From the NCBI RefSeq assembly GCF_024979235.1, contig NZ_JANLCM010000001.1, positions 992,001 through 1,056,000 on the forward strand: 64,000 bases of DNA, written 5' to 3'. The notes under the pieces were generated by a model. That model was given only the letters and a program-made list of their open reading frames with translations. It did not search any database and was not told the DNA's origin. This DNA comes from Herbiconiux aconitum (GTDB lineage: Bacteria > Actinomycetota > Actinomycetes > Actinomycetales > Microbacteriaceae). Below are positions 8,524-17,272 of the stretch, piece by piece. A program made the translations under genes and the position numbers. Positions within the stretch are counted from its first letter, which is position 1, and every line of letters begins with the position of its first letter.

Positions 8524-9924
8524 TCAGTCGAGGAGGAGGGCGGGCTCCTCGAGGATGGATGCGAGGTCGGCCACGAAACGGCTCGCCACGTCGCCGTCGA
8601 CGACGCGGTGGTCAAAGCTGGCGCCCACGGTGGTGACGAAGCGCGCCCGCACTTCGCCGTCGACCACCCACGGCTTCTGCTTGATGGTGCCGAGGGCGAT
8701 GATGCCCACTTCGCCGGGGTTGAGGATCGGGGTTCCGGTGTCCATGCCGAACACCCCGATGTTCGTGATGGTGATGGTGCCGTCGGCCATGTCGGCGGGC
8801 GAGGTGCGGCCCTCGCGCGCGGTCAGCGTGAGCTGCTCGAGCGATTCGGCGAGCGTGCGCATCGACATGTCCTGGGCGTCTTTGATGTTCGGCACGATGA
8901 GCCCGCGGGGCGTCGCCGCGGCGATCCCGAGGTTCACGTAGTTGCGCACCACGATCTCCTTCTCGGTGAAGGCCGAGTTGACCATGGGGTTACGCTGCAC
9001 GGCCCAGATCACGGCTTTCGCCATGATGAGCAGCGGCGACACCTTCACGCCGGCGAAATCGGCCGAGGTCTTCAGCCGCTTGACGTACTCCATGGTGCGG
9101 CTCGCATCCACGTCGACGAAGAGCGAGACGTGCGGCGCCGTGAACGCGCTCGCCACCATCGCCTTCGCGATCTGCTTGCGCATGCCCTTCACCGGGATGC
9201 GCTCTTCGCGCACCGGTGCCCACTGCGGGGTCTCGATGTTGTGGAACACCTTCGCCTGGTCGGCGTGCCGGATGACGTCATCGCGTGTGATGTCACCGAT
9301 CAGCCCGGTCGGGGTGACCTCGTTGAGATCGACACCGAGATCTTTCGCGAGCTTGCGGATCGGGGGCTTCGCGATCACCGGCACGCCGGGGATGGGCTGA
9401 TGGATGCGCGCCAGGCGCTGCGTGGGCACCTTCGCATCCGGGGCCTCGCCGATGGCGGGGATGCTCGCTCGCGCGCCCATCCGGCCCGTGCGACGGCTGG
9501 AGACCTGACCCTTGATGCCGTAGCCCACGAGCACGGCGCCGGAGGTCTCCTCCGGCTCTGCCTCGGCGGCGGAGACCTGCTCCGCCGTGCTGGCCAGCGT
9601 CCGCACCGCGGTGAGGTCGGCGCCGGGCGCCGGAAGCTTGTGATGGTCGACCGGTTCGGGCGGCGGCGGAGCTTCCTGCCCGTCGGTCGCGGCCACCGAG
9701 ATGATGGGCGTGCCCACGTCGACGGTCGCGCCCTCGGCCACGAGGATGCCCTCGACGGTGCCGGCGAACGGCGACGGGAGCTCGACCAGTGACTTGGCCG
9801 TCTCGATCTCGACGATGACCTGGTTGATCTCGATGGTGTCGCCCGCGGCGACCTTCCACGACACGATCTCGGCCTCGGTGAGGCCCTCGCCCACATCGGG
9901 CAGGTGGAACTGCGACGTCGTCAT
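8524..9924 (-). CDS. bkdC: Branched-chain 2-oxo acid dehydrogenase E2 (dihydrolipoamide acyltransferase)
   Basis: 466 residues. One lipoyl domain at the N-terminus with lipoylated Lys44 (ETAKS), an Ala/Pro/Glu-rich linker, a peripheral subunit-binding domain (about 165-220, [20 protein letters not shown]), and the catalytic acyltransferase core ending in [12 protein letters not shown]. It transfers the acyl group from E1 to CoA. Third gene of an E1alpha-E1beta-E2 operon, eleven bases after E1beta. No E3 gene is present, so a dihydrolipoamide dehydrogenase from elsewhere must be used. Branched-chain rather than pyruvate substrate is inferred from the heterodimeric E1. Confidence 0.9.
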   Translation of the reverse strand: MTTSQFHLPDVGEGLTEAEIVSWKVAAGDTIEINQVIVEIETAKSLVELPSPFAGTVEGILVAEGATVDVGTPIISVAATDGQEAPPPPEPVDHHKLPAPGADLTAVRTLASTAEQVSAAEAEPEETSGAVLVGYGIKGQVSSRRTGRMGARASIPAIGEAPDAKVPTQRLARIHQPIPGVPVIAKPPIRKLAKDLGVDLNEVTPTGLIGDITRDDVIRHADQAKVFHNIETPQWAPVREERIPVKGMRKQIAKAMVASAFTAPHVSLFVDVDASRTMEYVKRLKTSADFAGVKVSPLLIMAKAVIWAVQRNPMVNSAFTEKEIVVRNYVNLGIAAATPRGLIVPNIKDAQDMSMRTLAESLEQLTLTAREGRTSPADMADGTITITNIGVFGMDTGTPILNPGEVGIIALGTIKQKPWVVDGEVRARFVTTVGASFDHRVVDGDVASRFVADLASILEEPALLLD

Positions 9925-9935
9925 CTTCTGAATCC

Positions 9936-10958
9936 TCAGTAGGCCATGGCCCGGTCGATTGCCTCCATGACGCGGTCGGCGTCGGGGAGGAACAGTGTTT
10001 CGAGCTTTGCGGGCGGGAAGGGGGTGTCGAAACCCGACACCCGGAGCACGGGTGCCTGCAGCGAGTAGTAGGCCCGCTCGGCGACGGTGGCGGCGATCTC
10101 GGACCCCACACTCACGAAGCCGGAGGCCTCCTGCGCCACCACGAGGCGGCCGGTCTTGGCCACCGAGTCGAGGATGGGCCCGTAGTCGATGGGGCTGAGC
10201 GACCGCAGATCGATCACCTCGGCGCTCACCCCCTCTTCGGTCGCGATCTCGGCGGCCTGCATGAGCACGCTCACCATGGCGCCGTGGGCGAGCAGAGTGA
10301 CATCGGTGCCGGTGCGCACCACGCGGCTGGCGTGCAGCGGGGCAGCGGTTCCGGCGAAGTCGACCGGGCCCTTCGGCCAGTAGCGGCTCTTCGGCTCGAA
10401 GAACATCACCGGGTCGTTCGAGGCGATGGCCTCCTGGATCATCCAGTAGGCGTCGTTCGGGGTCGACGGACTCACCACACGCAGGCCCGCCGTGTGGGCG
10501 AAGTACGCCTCCGGGCTTTCCTGGTGGTGCTCGACGGCGCCGATGTGGCCCCCATAGGGCACCCGGATGACCACGGGCATCGAGAAGGCGCCCTGGCCGC
10601 GGTTGGTGAGCTTCGCGAGCTGCGAGGTGATCTGGTCGAAGCCGGGGTAGATGAAGCCGTCGAACTGGATCTCGCAGACCGGCCGGTAACCGCGCAGGGC
10701 CAGGCCGATCGCGGTGCCGACGATGCCCGACTCGGCCAGCGGGGTGTCGATCACGCGGTCGCCGAACTCGGCCTGCAGGCCTTCGGTGACGCGGAAGACG
10801 CCGCCGAGCGTGGCGATGTCCTCACCCATCAGCAGCACCTTCGGGTCGTCGGCGAGCGCCTGCCGGAGCCCGGCGTTCAGTGCCCGGGCCATCGGAAGTT
10901 CTTCGACCCGGGCGACGGGGCGTGCGGTGCCGGGTGCGGTGGTGTCGATCGAGCTCAT
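9936..10958 (-). CDS. bkdB: Branched-chain 2-oxo acid dehydrogenase E1 beta subunit
   Basis: 340 residues from ATG 10958; the longer open frame upstream is only read-through across E1alpha. Typical transketolase-like E1beta sequence: [40 protein letters not shown], then [20 protein letters not shown] and the C-terminal transketolase domain ([17 protein letters not shown], here [14 protein letters not shown]). Forms the alpha2beta2 decarboxylase with the preceding gene; start overlaps the E1alpha stop by four bases. Confidence 0.93.
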   Translation of the reverse strand: MSSIDTTAPGTARPVARVEELPMARALNAGLRQALADDPKVLLMGEDIATLGGVFRVTEGLQAEFGDRVIDTPLAESGIVGTAIGLALRGYRPVCEIQFDGFIYPGFDQITSQLAKLTNRGQGAFSMPVVIRVPYGGHIGAVEHHQESPEAYFAHTAGLRVVSPSTPNDAYWMIQEAIASNDPVMFFEPKSRYWPKGPVDFAGTAAPLHASRVVRTGTDVTLLAHGAMVSVLMQAAEIATEEGVSAEVIDLRSLSPIDYGPILDSVAKTGRLVVAQEASGFVSVGSEIAATVAERAYYSLQAPVLRVSGFDTPFPPAKLETLFLPDADRVMEAIDRAMAY

Positions 10959-12094
10959 GCCTGCTCCTCCTCGAACGAGGCCTCGTAGCGTTCGAGCCAG
11001 AGCTTCTGCTCGGCCATCACGGGGTGGGGTTCGGAATACACGCGATCGAAGATGGTCGACATCGGTGGCGGGGTCAGCGTGAGGGTGCGGTGGCGGATGT
11101 CGGCGGCGAAGTCCTCGGCCTCGGCGCGCACCTCGGCGAAGAACGCGTCGGACTGACCGAGCGACCGCAGATACTTCTCGAACCGGATGATCGGATCCCG
11201 TGCGACCCAGTAGTCGTACTCGGCCTCGTCGCGGTACTTGGTGGGGTCGTCGGAGGAGGTGTGCGCCCCGATCCGGTAGGTCAGCGCCTCGATGAACTGG
11301 GGGCCGCGGCCGCCACGCGCGTCGTCGAGGTGCTTGGCCGTCACCGCGAAGCTGGCCAGCACGTCGTTGCCGTCGATCTGAACGCTCGGGATGCCGAAGC
11401 CGCGCGACCGCAGATAGAGAGGGGTGCGCGACTGCACGCGCACCGGCACCGAGATGGCCCACTGGTTGTTCTGCAAGAAGAACACGTTCGGCGTCTGGCT
11501 CGACGCGGAGAAGACGAAGGCCTCGCTCACGTCGCCCTGTGACGTGGCGCCGTCTCCGAAGTAGCAGAGCACCGCGGCATCCACTTCGTCGTCGCCGGTG
11601 CCGACCACGCCGTCGCGCTGCATGCCCATCGCGTAGCCGGTGGCGTGCAGCGTGTGCGACCCGATCACCAGCGTGTAGCCGTGGAAGTTGCCGTTCGTGG
11701 GATCGGTCGGATCCCAACCGCCGTGCGTGTTGCCCCGCAGCAGTTCGACGATCGAGAGCACGTCGATCCCGCGCACGAGACCCACCGCGTGCTCGCGATA
11801 GGAGGGGAAGATGTGGTCCTGCGGCTTGGCGGCGAAGGCGGAACCCACCTGGGCGGCCTCCTGGCCATGGCTCGGCACCCAGAGCGCCATCTGGCCCTGG
11901 CGCTGCAGGTTGGTGCCCTCCTGGTCGAAGCGGCGCACCACCGCCATGTGGCGGTAGAACTGCGTCAGGTCGGCCTCGCTGAGCCGATCGAGGTAGGGGG
12001 CGTATTCCTCGGCCGTGGCGCTCGGAGCCAGCACGCCCTCGGGGTTCAGGAACCGGACGGTCTCGGTCTGGGTGTCGGTGGCGAAGTCGCTCAT
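10955..12094 (-). CDS. bkdA: Branched-chain 2-oxo acid dehydrogenase E1 alpha subunit
   Basis: 379 residues. Thiamine-diphosphate-binding E1alpha: the GDG...NN motif appears as YFGDGATSQGDVSEAF ... NVFFLQNNQWAIS, and the phosphorylation-loop region YRIGAHTSSDDPTKYR is present. It decarboxylates 2-oxo acids and passes the acyl group to the lipoyl arm of E2. Overlaps both neighbours by four bases (aminotransferase upstream, E1beta downstream), so all four genes are one translationally coupled operon. Confidence 0.93.
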   Translation of the reverse strand: MSDFATDTQTETVRFLNPEGVLAPSATAEEYAPYLDRLSEADLTQFYRHMAVVRRFDQEGTNLQRQGQMALWVPSHGQEAAQVGSAFAAKPQDHIFPSYREHAVGLVRGIDVLSIVELLRGNTHGGWDPTDPTNGNFHGYTLVIGSHTLHATGYAMGMQRDGVVGTGDDEVDAAVLCYFGDGATSQGDVSEAFVFSASSQTPNVFFLQNNQWAISVPVRVQSRTPLYLRSRGFGIPSVQIDGNDVLASFAVTAKHLDDARGGRGPQFIEALTYRIGAHTSSDDPTKYRDEAEYDYWVARDPIIRFEKYLRSLGQSDAFFAEVRAEAEDFAADIRHRTLTLTPPPMSTIFDRVYSEPHPVMAEQKLWLERYEASFEEEQA

Positions 12095-13182
12095 CCGATC
12101 AATCTCGCAATCTTCTCGGCGGCGGCGAGGACGTTCTCAACGGATTCCTCTTCGCCGATCGTCAACCGCACGCCGTCGGGCAGGTAGGCGCGCGCGGTGA
12201 TGTCGTGGGAGCGGAAGACCTCGAGGGCCTCCGTGGTGTGGTCGCCGGTCGGGAACCAGACGAAGTTGCCGTGCGGCCGGGGCACGTCGCAGCCCATCGC
12301 CACGAGCGCCTGCCAGACCGTCTCGCGCCGGGCGGCGATGTTCGCCACGCGCTCGTGCAGTTCTTCGCTGCGGTCGAGCGAGGCGATGGCGGCCACCTGG
12401 GCGTGGTCGGTGAGGCTGAGGGGCGTGATCGTGGTGCGGGCGGCGCCGAGGATGGGAGCCGGGCCGATGCCGTAGCCGATCCGTAGTCCCGCCAGTCCGT
12501 AGGCCTTGGAGAAGGTGCGCAGGATGACGAGGTTCGGGTAGCGGCCCACGAGCTCCCGGCCGTTCACCGCATCCGCATCCGTGACGAACTCGGCGTAGGC
12601 CTCGTCGAGGATGACGAGCAGGTCGCTCGGAACCGCCGCCATGAACGTCTCGAACTCGGTCTTCGTCACCACGGTGGAGGTGGGGTTGTTCGGAGAGTTG
12701 ACGATCACGAGCCGGGTGCGATCGGTGATCGCCGCCGCCATCGCCACGAGGTCGTGCCGGTGGTCGGGCGTGTTCGCGACCGGAACCGCCGTGGCGCCCG
12801 GAAGCACCGTCATCCACGGGTACACCTCGAAGGAGCGCCAGGAGTAGACGACTTCGTCGCCGTGCCCGGCCGAGGCGAGAGCGAACTGCACGAGCAGCGC
12901 CACCGAACCGGCGGCCACGATCACCTCGTCGTTCTCGACACCCCACTCCGCGGCCAACCGCGCCGTGATCTCCGGAGCTGCGGCATTCGGATAGCGGTGA
13001 AGCTGCCTGGTGGCGGCGTCGACGGCGTCAAGCACACCGGGCAGCGGATCGAAGGGGTTCTCGTTCGACGAGAGCTTGAACCCGGTCGGCGCGGCCAATC
13101 CCTGCTTGTAAGCGGGGAGCGCGAGGATCTCGGGGCGCATCTTCACCGGGAAGTGCAACGGGGTGCCGGGGTCGGAACTCAT
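12091..13182 (-). CDS. Class I/II aminotransferase, histidinol-phosphate aminotransferase-like
   Basis: 363 residues of HisC/aromatic aminotransferase type. KLSSNENPFDPLPGVLDAV marks the substrate-binding N-terminus; the PLP lysine is in RTFSKAYGLAGLRIGYG, and the phosphate-binding Arg follows. It heads the 2-oxo acid dehydrogenase operon with four-base overlap. That position, away from any his genes, suggests it makes 2-oxo acids from amino acids (branched-chain or aromatic) for the dehydrogenase rather than histidine; this is inference from context. ATG 13182 is the only sensible start. Confidence 0.82.
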   Translation of the reverse strand: MSSDPGTPLHFPVKMRPEILALPAYKQGLAAPTGFKLSSNENPFDPLPGVLDAVDAATRQLHRYPNAAAPEITARLAAEWGVENDEVIVAAGSVALLVQFALASAGHGDEVVYSWRSFEVYPWMTVLPGATAVPVANTPDHRHDLVAMAAAITDRTRLVIVNSPNNPTSTVVTKTEFETFMAAVPSDLLVILDEAYAEFVTDADAVNGRELVGRYPNLVILRTFSKAYGLAGLRIGYGIGPAPILGAARTTITPLSLTDHAQVAAIASLDRSEELHERVANIAARRETVWQALVAMGCDVPRPHGNFVWFPTGDHTTEALEVFRSHDITARAYLPDGVRLTIGEEESVENVLAAAEKIARLIG

Positions 13183-13226
13183 CCGTTCATCTTAGTTCTC
13201 GGTATGAAAGCTTCTCCGGAATATGT

Positions 13227-13814
13227 TCAGGCTCGGTCCGGAGCGTCAGACGCCCGCCACTCCTCGCCCAGCATCGCGAAAACGAGGGTGTCGGTCCACT
13301 CCTCCTTGAACCACTCGTCCTGGCGGAACAGGGCCTCCTGACGCATCCCGAGCCGGTGCAGCAACCGAGCGGATGCCGCGTTCCTGGCGTCCAGGCGGGC
13401 GATCACCCGGTGCAGGCCGAAGTCGTCGAACGCGAGGGCGAGCACCGCCCGTGCGGCTTCCGTCGCATAGCCCTGGCCGGCCATGTCGGCGGCCATCGCG
13501 TAGCCGAGCTCGCCCCGCGCATCCGTCTCACTGTCGTACTTCAGCAGCACTTCGCCGATCACCCGGCCGGTCTCGCGAACCTCCATCGCGAGCACCAGCC
13601 ACTGCCCAGGCTCGAACACCACGCCCTGGTGGGTGCGCGACTCGAGCGCAGTGCGCGTCTCGTCGAGCGTGCGCACCGGCCACGGGATGTAGCGCACCAC
13701 CTCGGGGTCGGAGTGGTAGCGGTGCAGATCGTCGAGGTCGTCGAGGCGATGCGGCCGGAGATCGAGGCGCGCGGTGGCGACGGGGTACCCGGGCGCCCAG
13801 GGGATACGGACCAT
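13227..13814 (-). CDS. GNAT-family N-acetyltransferase (RimJ/RimL type)
   Basis: 195 residues from ATG 13814. The sequence begins TARLDLRPHRLDDLDDLHRYHSDPEV, a RimJ/RimL-type N-terminus, and has the acetyl-CoA loop MAGQGYATEAARAVLALAF and the ending NAASARLLHRLGMRQEALFRQDEWF. Probably acetylates a protein N-terminus or a small amine. The frame is open further upstream to 13919, but that part is Arg-rich and not conserved-looking. Stands alone, divergent from the membrane protein at 13877. Confidence 0.82.
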   Translation of the reverse strand: MVRIPWAPGYPVATARLDLRPHRLDDLDDLHRYHSDPEVVRYIPWPVRTLDETRTALESRTHQGVVFEPGQWLVLAMEVRETGRVIGEVLLKYDSETDARGELGYAMAADMAGQGYATEAARAVLALAFDDFGLHRVIARLDARNAASARLLHRLGMRQEALFRQDEWFKEEWTDTLVFAMLGEEWRASDAPDRA

Positions 13815-13876
13815 GCTCCGACTCTGCACCCGGAAGGGGCGTTTCGCGAATCGCGGGCGTCTGGGATAGTGGGGGC

Positions 13877-14278
13877 ATGCGCAGATTCTTGGTCTCCCTC
13901 GTCGCGAACGCCATCGCACTGTGGCTCACCACCTTGATCGTCGCAGGAGTGAAAGTCGACGCGTTCGGCACCGACGACGGAGTGCTCTCCACCGTTCTCA
14001 CCTATCTTTTCGTCGCCCTCATCTTCGGCGTCGTGAACGGCATCATCGGAACGGCGATCCGCATCGTCGCGTTCCCGCTCTACATCCTCACCCTGGGCCT
14101 CATCGCGCTGGTCGTGAACGCTCTGCTGCTCCTGCTCGCCGGCTGGATCTCCTCGCTCTTCGGCTTCGGCCTGACGGTGGAGAACTTCTGGTGGGCCGTG
14201 CTCGGCGGCCTGGTGCTCGCCATCCTGGGTGCCATCATCGGCGCCATCCTCCGCCCGCTCGCCGGCAAGCGTTCCTAG
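13877..14278 (+). CDS. Phage-holin-like family 4 membrane protein (YvlD type)
   Basis: 133 residues from ATG 13877 after a GGGGG run. Four hydrophobic helices fill the protein; the first (RRFLVSLVANAIALWLTTLI) and the pattern GVVNGIIGTAIRIVAFPLYILTLGLIALVVNALLL are characteristic of the YvlD / Phage_holin_4_2 group. Despite the family name these are ordinary bacterial membrane proteins of unclear role, and nothing phage-like surrounds it. Confidence 0.82.
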   Translation: MRRFLVSLVANAIALWLTTLIVAGVKVDAFGTDDGVLSTVLTYLFVALIFGVVNGIIGTAIRIVAFPLYILTLGLIALVVNALLLLLAGWISSLFGFGLTVENFWWAVLGGLVLAILGAIIGAILRPLAGKRS

Positions 14279-14318
14279 CGCTCAGCGGGTCGACGGCGCC
14301 GATGCGAGAATAGACACC

Positions 14319-14849
14319 ATGCCCCTTCCGCCCGACGAGCCGCAGAACGAGGCGTTCCGCATCTCGATGGTCTGCACGGGCAACATCTGCCGCTCGCCGA
14401 TGGCCGAGATCGTGCTGCGCGATCTGGTCGAGAAGGCGGGGCTCGGCGACCGGGTGTCGGTGAGCTCGGCGGGCACGGGGGAGTGGCACGTCGGTGAGCA
14501 CGCCGATCCCCGCACCATCGCAGCCCTCGAGTCGCACGGCTTCGACGGCAGCACGCACCGCGCGCGGCAGTTCGACCCCAGCTGGTTCGATTCACTCGAC
14601 CTCGTGGTGGCCCTCGACCGCAGTCACGAGCGGGTGCTCCGCTCCTGGGCCCGCACCGACGAAGACCGCTCGAAGGTGCGCCTGCTGCTCGGCTTCGACC
14701 CGGAATACGCGGGGCGATCGGATGTGCCAGACCCCTACTACTCCGATGCGGCGATGTTCGACTCGGTGCTCACCATGATCGAGCACTCCTGCCGCGCCCT
14801 GCTCCGGCAGCTCGAACCGGCCTTCCGCCGGTCACGGCTCGCCCTCTGA
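14319..14849 (+). CDS. Low-molecular-weight protein-tyrosine phosphatase
   Basis: 176 residues. The P-loop CTGNICRS gives the CX5R catalytic motif (Cys19, Arg25), and the general-acid loop is DPYY near residue 138. Dephosphorylates phosphotyrosine proteins, in bacteria often linked to capsule or stress control. ATG 14319 is chosen; a second ATG (Met17) sits directly before the P-loop and is too close to it. Forty bases after the holin-like gene on the same strand; co-transcription is possible. Confidence 0.92.
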   Translation: MPLPPDEPQNEAFRISMVCTGNICRSPMAEIVLRDLVEKAGLGDRVSVSSAGTGEWHVGEHADPRTIAALESHGFDGSTHRARQFDPSWFDSLDLVVALDRSHERVLRSWARTDEDRSKVRLLLGFDPEYAGRSDVPDPYYSDAAMFDSVLTMIEHSCRALLRQLEPAFRRSRLAL

Positions 14850-14912
14850 CGCTCCGACCTCCTCCGCGGCATCCGGCCGCCCGACCGACCATCCCGTCAC
14901 TCGAAAGACACC

Positions 14913-16307
14913 ATGCCTCCATTGCCTCCCCAGCCCATCAGCCCGCTCGACGGACGCTACCGCCCCGCGGTCTCCGAACTCGGCGAGTTCCTCTCCGAGG
15001 CCGGTCTCAACCGGGCGCGGGTGCACGTCGAGATCGATTGGCTGCTCTACCTCACCGACCACTCGATGTTCGGCTCCACCCCGCTCGATCCTGAACTCTC
15101 GCGCCGGCTGCGGTCGGTCATCCAGGACTTCGGTCAGGCCGACATCGACCAGATCGCCGAGCTCGAGGCCACCACCCGGCACGACGTCAAGGCCGTCGAG
15201 TACTACGTGCGCCGTAAACTCGCCGATCTCGGGCTCACCGAGATCGCGGAGCTCACCCACTTCGGCGCCACGAGCGAAGACATCAACAACCTCTCCTACG
15301 CGCTCACCATCCGGGAGGCCGTGACGGAGGTCTGGCTGCCGGCCTTCGACGCCGTGATCGCCGAGCTGCGGGCCCTCGCCGTCGCGCACCGAGACGACGC
15401 GATGCTCGCCCACACCCACGGCCAGCCGGCCACCCCCACCACGATGGGCAAGGAGTTCGCGGTCACCGTGCACCGCCTGTCACGGGTGCGCGCGCAGATC
15501 GAGGCCACCGAGTACCTCGGCAAGTTCTCGGGCGCCACCGGAACCTTCGCGGCCGACCTCGTGGCCGATCCGACCGCCGACTGGCAGGCCATCTCGCGCG
15601 GCTTCGTGACCTCGCTCGGGCTGGTCTGGAACCCGCTCACCACGCAGATCGAGTCGCACGACTGGCAGGCGGAGCTCTACAACCGCATCAGCCACGCGAA
15701 CCGCATCCTGCACAACCTCTGCACCGATGTCTGGACCTACATCTCGATGGGGTACTTCACGCAGATCCCCGTCGCGGGCGCGACCGGGTCGTCGACGATG
15801 CCGCACAAGATCAACCCGATCCGTTTCGAGAACGCCGAGGCCAACCTCGAGATCTCCTCGGCCCTGCTCGACTCACTGGCCGCGACGCTCGTCACCTCTC
15901 GGCTGCAGCGCGACCTCACCGACTCCACGACCCAGCGCAACATCGGCGTGGCGCTCGGTCACTCGCTGCTGGCCCTCGACAACATCCGCGGCGGGCTCGG
16001 GCAGATCTCGCTGAACACCGACGCCCTTGCGGCCGATCTCGACACCAACTGGGAGGTGCTCGGCGAAGCGATCCAGACCGTCGTGCGCGCCGAAGTGACC
16101 GCCGGGCGCTCCTCGATCGCCGACCCGTACGCGCTCCTGAAGGAGCTGACGCGCGGTCACCGCATCGGGCAGGCCGAGCTCGTGGAGTTCGTGCAGGGTC
16201 TCGACATCGGCGACGAGGCGAAGGCGCGCCTGGTGGCGCTCACGCCCGCCAGCTACACCGGCCTGGCGTCGCAGCTCGTCGACCACATCCTGCCCCCCGC
16301 CGAATAG
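14913..16307 (+). CDS. purB: Adenylosuccinate lyase
   Basis: 464 residues. Fumarase/aspartase superfamily enzyme of purine synthesis, cleaving SAICAR and adenylosuccinate. Family landmarks: ISPLDGRYRPAVSELGEFLSE at the start, THFGATSEDINNLSY, HGQPATPTTMGKEF, and the signature GSSTMPHKINPIRFENAEAN. Weak ribosome site before ATG 14913. Followed immediately by the long palindrome that separates it from the convergent genes. Confidence 0.96.
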   Translation: MPPLPPQPISPLDGRYRPAVSELGEFLSEAGLNRARVHVEIDWLLYLTDHSMFGSTPLDPELSRRLRSVIQDFGQADIDQIAELEATTRHDVKAVEYYVRRKLADLGLTEIAELTHFGATSEDINNLSYALTIREAVTEVWLPAFDAVIAELRALAVAHRDDAMLAHTHGQPATPTTMGKEFAVTVHRLSRVRAQIEATEYLGKFSGATGTFAADLVADPTADWQAISRGFVTSLGLVWNPLTTQIESHDWQAELYNRISHANRILHNLCTDVWTYISMGYFTQIPVAGATGSSTMPHKINPIRFENAEANLEISSALLDSLAATLVTSRLQRDLTDSTTQRNIGVALGHSLLALDNIRGGLGQISLNTDALAADLDTNWEVLGEAIQTVVRAEVTAGRSSIADPYALLKELTRGHRIGQAELVEFVQGLDIGDEAKARLVALTPASYTGLASQLVDHILPPAE

Positions 16308-16309
16308 CG

Positions 16310-16387
16310 CGAAACGACGGAGTTCGGCGCCGATTCGCCGAAACGACGGAGCCTCAGGCCGCATCGCGCCTGAGGCTCCGTCGTTTC
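16310..16387. repeat. Palindromic repeat locus 1, also a likely bidirectional terminator
   Basis: Two direct copies of CGAAACGACGGAG (16310-16322 and 16339-16351) and an inverted copy ending at 16387. The second and third form a perfect 20-bp stem (16340-16359 with 16368-16387) around an 8-base loop. It fills the gap between convergent purB and the 83-residue ORF, and its right end runs two bases into that ORF's stop codon. The stem should end transcription in both directions. The first copy continues as TTCGGCGCCGAT, nearly the same as the inverted arm found inside mshA, so this is a repeat family, not only a terminator. Confidence 0.88.
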
Positions 16388-16637
16388 AGTGCGCTGAGGG
16401 CTTCGGCTGTTCGTCGTCGTCGATCTCGTGCTGCTCGGCGTCGTTCGGCTTGATCGACAGCGAGAACATCGCCAGGATCACGAGCGACACGATGAAGGCC
16501 ACTCCGAAGAAGATGGCCGAGAGGATGAGTTCGCGCGTCGACAGCAGCACCACCAGTCCGACGAACAGCGACATGACGGCGGACAGGACGAGCAGTTCGA
16601 CCGGCTTCAGCCGATCGCGCCTCGAGGGTTCGTTCAC
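16386..16637 (-). CDS. Small two-helix membrane protein of unknown function
   Basis: 83 residues. A short basic N-terminus, two adjacent hydrophobic helices (about 14-32 and 37-58), then an acidic C-terminal tail (EQHEIDDDEQ). No family recognised. It starts four bases inside the upstream membrane-protein gene, which argues that it is a real, co-translated ORF. Its stop codon touches the palindromic repeat. Confidence 0.65.
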   Translation of the reverse strand: MNEPSRRDRLKPVELLVLSAVMSLFVGLVVLLSTRELILSAIFFGVAFIVSLVILAMFSLSIKPNDAEQHEIDDDEQPKPSAH

Positions 16638-17233
16638 GATCTCTTTCCCGTTGTGGGGTGTTGCCGCCCGCTTCGGGTAGCGGGGGACGGTTGGGTTCCC
16701 CAGCGCAGGGAGAGCCCTGCGATCACGAGGAACAGCCCGACGATGGCGGCATAGGCACCGAACATCCCCACGGCGAACACCGGGTCGGTCGGGAAGAAGA
16801 TGAGCACGAGGGCGAACACCACCGTGAGCGCCCCGACGATGGCCCAGTCGCGGCTGGCCGGATTCTTGGTCTGCCGAAGGCCCGAGTAGAGCTCGAGGAA
16901 GCCGCAGATCGCCGAGTTCATCGTGGCGCAGAACAAGAAGAAGCCGAGGCCGCCGGCATTGAAGCCGAGTGCGAGCGCGCCGAACAGCACGTTGGAGACG
17001 CCCTGGATGACAAAGATCACCCGGGTCGACTTCTCGGGCACCGTGCGCCAGGACAGCGTGCCCACGATGATGCCCGAGACGATGGCGAAGACGCCGTAGG
17101 CGAGGAGTCCCGCCTGGGCGGAGTGATTCGGCGAGAAGGTGATGACGAGGGCGGTGACGATGAACGGCACAGCGCGGGCCACGGGCACACCCCAGTAGGG
17201 CGACCGCACGGTCGTGCGGGGTGAGTCGGTCAC
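16634..17233 (-). CDS. DUF308/HdeD-like membrane protein
   Basis: 199 residues with six predicted membrane helices in three helical-hairpin repeats, the layout of HdeD/DUF308 proteins. Examples are the helices around VARAVPFIVTALVIT, LLAYGVFAIVSGIIVG and AIVGALTVVFALVLIFF. Function of the family is unclear; E. coli HdeD is linked to acid resistance. The C-terminal 20 residues are polar and likely cytoplasmic. Forms a two-gene unit with the small protein downstream. Confidence 0.65.
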   Translation of the reverse strand: MTDSPRTTVRSPYWGVPVARAVPFIVTALVITFSPNHSAQAGLLAYGVFAIVSGIIVGTLSWRTVPEKSTRVIFVIQGVSNVLFGALALGFNAGGLGFFLFCATMNSAICGFLELYSGLRQTKNPASRDWAIVGALTVVFALVLIFFPTDPVFAVGMFGAYAAIVGLFLVIAGLSLRWGTQPSPATRSGRQHPTTGKRS

Positions 17234-17272
17234 TCCGGGGGCCTCGATTCAGGTCGTGCTCGTGCCCTTAGT

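Noticed and set aside
13227..13919. ATG 13919 as start of the GNAT gene
   Set aside because: The extra 35 residues are Arg/Pro-rich and overlap the start of the divergent membrane-protein gene.
13877..14278. Phage origin for the holin-like gene
   Set aside because: The family is widespread in bacterial chromosomes and no phage genes or attachment repeats surround it.
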